This document shows, in pieces, positions 5,420-6,776 of a stretch of DNA of 6,776 nucleotides. The notes under the pieces are model-generated. The model worked only from the letters and a program-made list of their open reading frames with translations. It was not told the origin of the DNA and ran no database searches. Both the position numbers and the translations under genes were made by a program. How positions within the stretch are numbered: position 1 is the first letter of the stretch; the number at the start of each line of letters is the position of its first letter. The DNA comes from an uncultured Lachnospiraceae bacterium (GTDB taxonomy: Bacteria > Bacillota > Clostridia > Lachnospirales > Lachnospiraceae): the NCBI GenBank assembly GCA_946611525.1, contig CAMODS010000071.1, forward strand, positions 1 through 6,776. The letters are read 5' to 3'.

Positions 5420-6775
5420 ATGGGATCAAAAATGACAGAGGGAAAACCTCTTATCTTATTATTGAAATTTGTTACGCCCATCTTTTTGGGCTTTGTTTTC
5501 CAACAGTTCTATAACATGGTAGATTCGGTTATAGTGGGAAGGTTTGTAAGTCCTCAGGCTCTTGCTGCCGTAGGTTCCACCGGCACCATCATGTTCATGA
5601 TCTTAGGACTGGCCAACGGACTTACCACAGGCTACGCCGTTTTGATAAGTCAAAAGTATGGCGCGGGGGACAAAAAGGGCGCACGCCAGGCCTTTGTCAA
5701 CGCTCTGCTTTTAGGGCTTGTGAGCACCGCAGTCATAACCGTAGTCTCGGTTTTGATCATGCATCCCATGCTCCACGTCATGAACACCCCGGAGGATATT
5801 TACCAGGATGCGTACGACTACATCAACACCATCTGTGCCGGGAGTATCGCAGTCATAGGCTACAACCTTTTGGCCGCCTCCCTACGCTCCATTGGCGATT
5901 CACGGACACCCCTGCATTTTCTTCTCTTTTCCACGGGGCTTAATGTGGTGCTGGATCTGCTTTTTATAATAGTCTTTCACATGGGCACCTTTGGCGCCGC
6001 ACTGGCCACCGTGCTGTCGCAGGGTATATCCGCCATTTTGTGCATGATACACATCTACAGAAAGGTGGATGTACTGCGTCCCAGAAAGGGTGACTGGCAC
6101 TTTTACAAAAAATACATCGGCAAGCAGCTAAACATCGGCATACCCATGTCCCTGCAGTTCGGTATCACGGCATCAGGCACCATGGTAATGCAGGCATCCA
6201 TCAATATCTACGGGTCCGTGGCCGTGGGCGGCTTTACCGCTGCCAGCAAGATCGTAAGCCTCATGACCGCAGGCATGCCCTCCATAGGCCAGACCATGGC
6301 TGCATTTGTCGGTCAAAACTTCGGCTTTGGTGATATGGACCGCATACATCAGGGAACAAAGGATGCCTTCAAGATCTCGGCAGTTTACTCCCTGATAACC
6401 GGAGTGTTGAGTGTCGTTTTGATGCCTTTTCTTATCAGCATGTTCTTTGACGCCGGCACGGATGTGACGCTATATATGCCCTATGCCAAAACCTATCTGT
6501 ACCAGTGTGTGGTTTTCTACATCCCTCTGGCCATGATCTTTATATACAGGAACACCATGCAGGCCTGCGGCTACGGCAAGACAGCCCTTTCACTGGGTAT
6601 CATGGAGCTTATTGCCAGGCTTGTCATGGCCTTTGTTTCCATTAAAATAGGCAGCTACGCCCTGGCCGTGGCCGGTGACGCTGCTGCCTGGTTTTCCACC
6701 GGCATCTTCAGCTGGCTATTATATCTTTTCCTCATGAAACGCCTAAAGGAAAAGCGGCGTGTCAGTGCTCAGTAG
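5420..6775 (+). CDS. MATE-family multidrug/cation antiporter-type exporter
   Basis: A 451-residue protein, normal MATE length, with about 12 hydrophobic segments in two related halves. Family features seen: EGKPLILLLKF followed by QQFYNMVDSVIVGR (28-41), the typical first helix and loop; SQKYGAGDKKGARQAF (77-92) in the first half, mirrored by GQNFGFGDMDR (298-308) in the second; and LRSIGDSRTPLHF (155-167) mirrored by RNTMQACGYGKTAL (377-390). MATE proteins export drugs or metabolites using a Na+ or H+ gradient; the substrate cannot be read from sequence. The start is ATG 5420, with GAGAGG 7 nt upstream; a TTG at 5405 in the same frame would overlap that ribosome site. It ends with TAG one base before the window edge. 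It is divergent from the dlt-like operon, so a functional link is possible but unproven. Confidence 0.93.
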   Translation: MGSKMTEGKPLILLLKFVTPIFLGFVFQQFYNMVDSVIVGRFVSPQALAAVGSTGTIMFMILGLANGLTTGYAVLISQKYGAGDKKGARQAFVNALLLGLVSTAVITVVSVLIMHPMLHVMNTPEDIYQDAYDYINTICAGSIAVIGYNLLAASLRSIGDSRTPLHFLLFSTGLNVVLDLLFIIVFHMGTFGAALATVLSQGISAILCMIHIYRKVDVLRPRKGDWHFYKKYIGKQLNIGIPMSLQFGITASGTMVMQASINIYGSVAVGGFTAASKIVSLMTAGMPSIGQTMAAFVGQNFGFGDMDRIHQGTKDAFKISAVYSLITGVLSVVLMPFLISMFFDAGTDVTLYMPYAKTYLYQCVVFYIPLAMIFIYRNTMQACGYGKTALSLGIMELIARLVMAFVSIKIGSYALAVAGDAAAWFSTGIFSWLLYLFLMKRLKEKRRVSAQ

Positions 6776-6776
6776 T

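Overview
The window looks like an accessory locus of a Gram-positive anaerobe, most likely a clostridial (Lachnospiraceae-type) bacterium. This rests on moderate GC, strong AGGAGG-like ribosome sites, use of AGG/AGA and ATA codons, and the resemblance of all six proteins to families I remember from that group. No rRNA or other taxonomic marker is present, so the assignment is tentative.

From right to left on the minus strand lies a tightly packed five-gene cluster that resembles a rearranged dlt operon. It holds an aspartate/glutamate-racemase-family enzyme (4572-5279), a free-standing amino-acid adenylation enzyme like DltA (3080-4582), a 79-residue phosphopantetheine carrier protein like DltC (2844-3083), an MBOAT membrane acyltransferase like DltB/AlgI (1268-2842), and a membrane-anchored SGNH-fold protein in the DltD position (1-1157, running off the left edge). 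The first four genes overlap or nearly touch (11 bp overlap, 4 bp ATGA overlap, 1 bp gap). A 110-bp palindromic repeat element (1159-1268) sits exactly between the MBOAT stop codon and the SGNH start codon and carries the SGNH ribosome binding site.

The inferred pathway is: the racemase makes a D-amino acid; the ligase adenylates it and loads it on the carrier; the MBOAT protein moves the aminoacyl group across or onto a membrane acceptor; the SGNH protein acts on the outer face to complete or edit transfer to a surface polymer. Differences from true dlt are the added racemase, the gene order A-C-B-D, the absence of DltX, an adenylation pocket that does not look like the D-alanine pocket (a Lys in the pocket, and Phe in place of the DltA Cys), and a Cys in place of the SGNH nucleophile Ser. 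Together they suggest that a D-amino acid other than D-alanine, possibly an acidic one, is attached to the cell surface.

The right third holds a divergently transcribed MATE-family exporter (5420-6775, plus strand). The 140-bp AT-rich gap between it and the racemase contains back-to-back sigma-70-type promoters. No RNA genes, CRISPR array, transposase or phage genes were seen.
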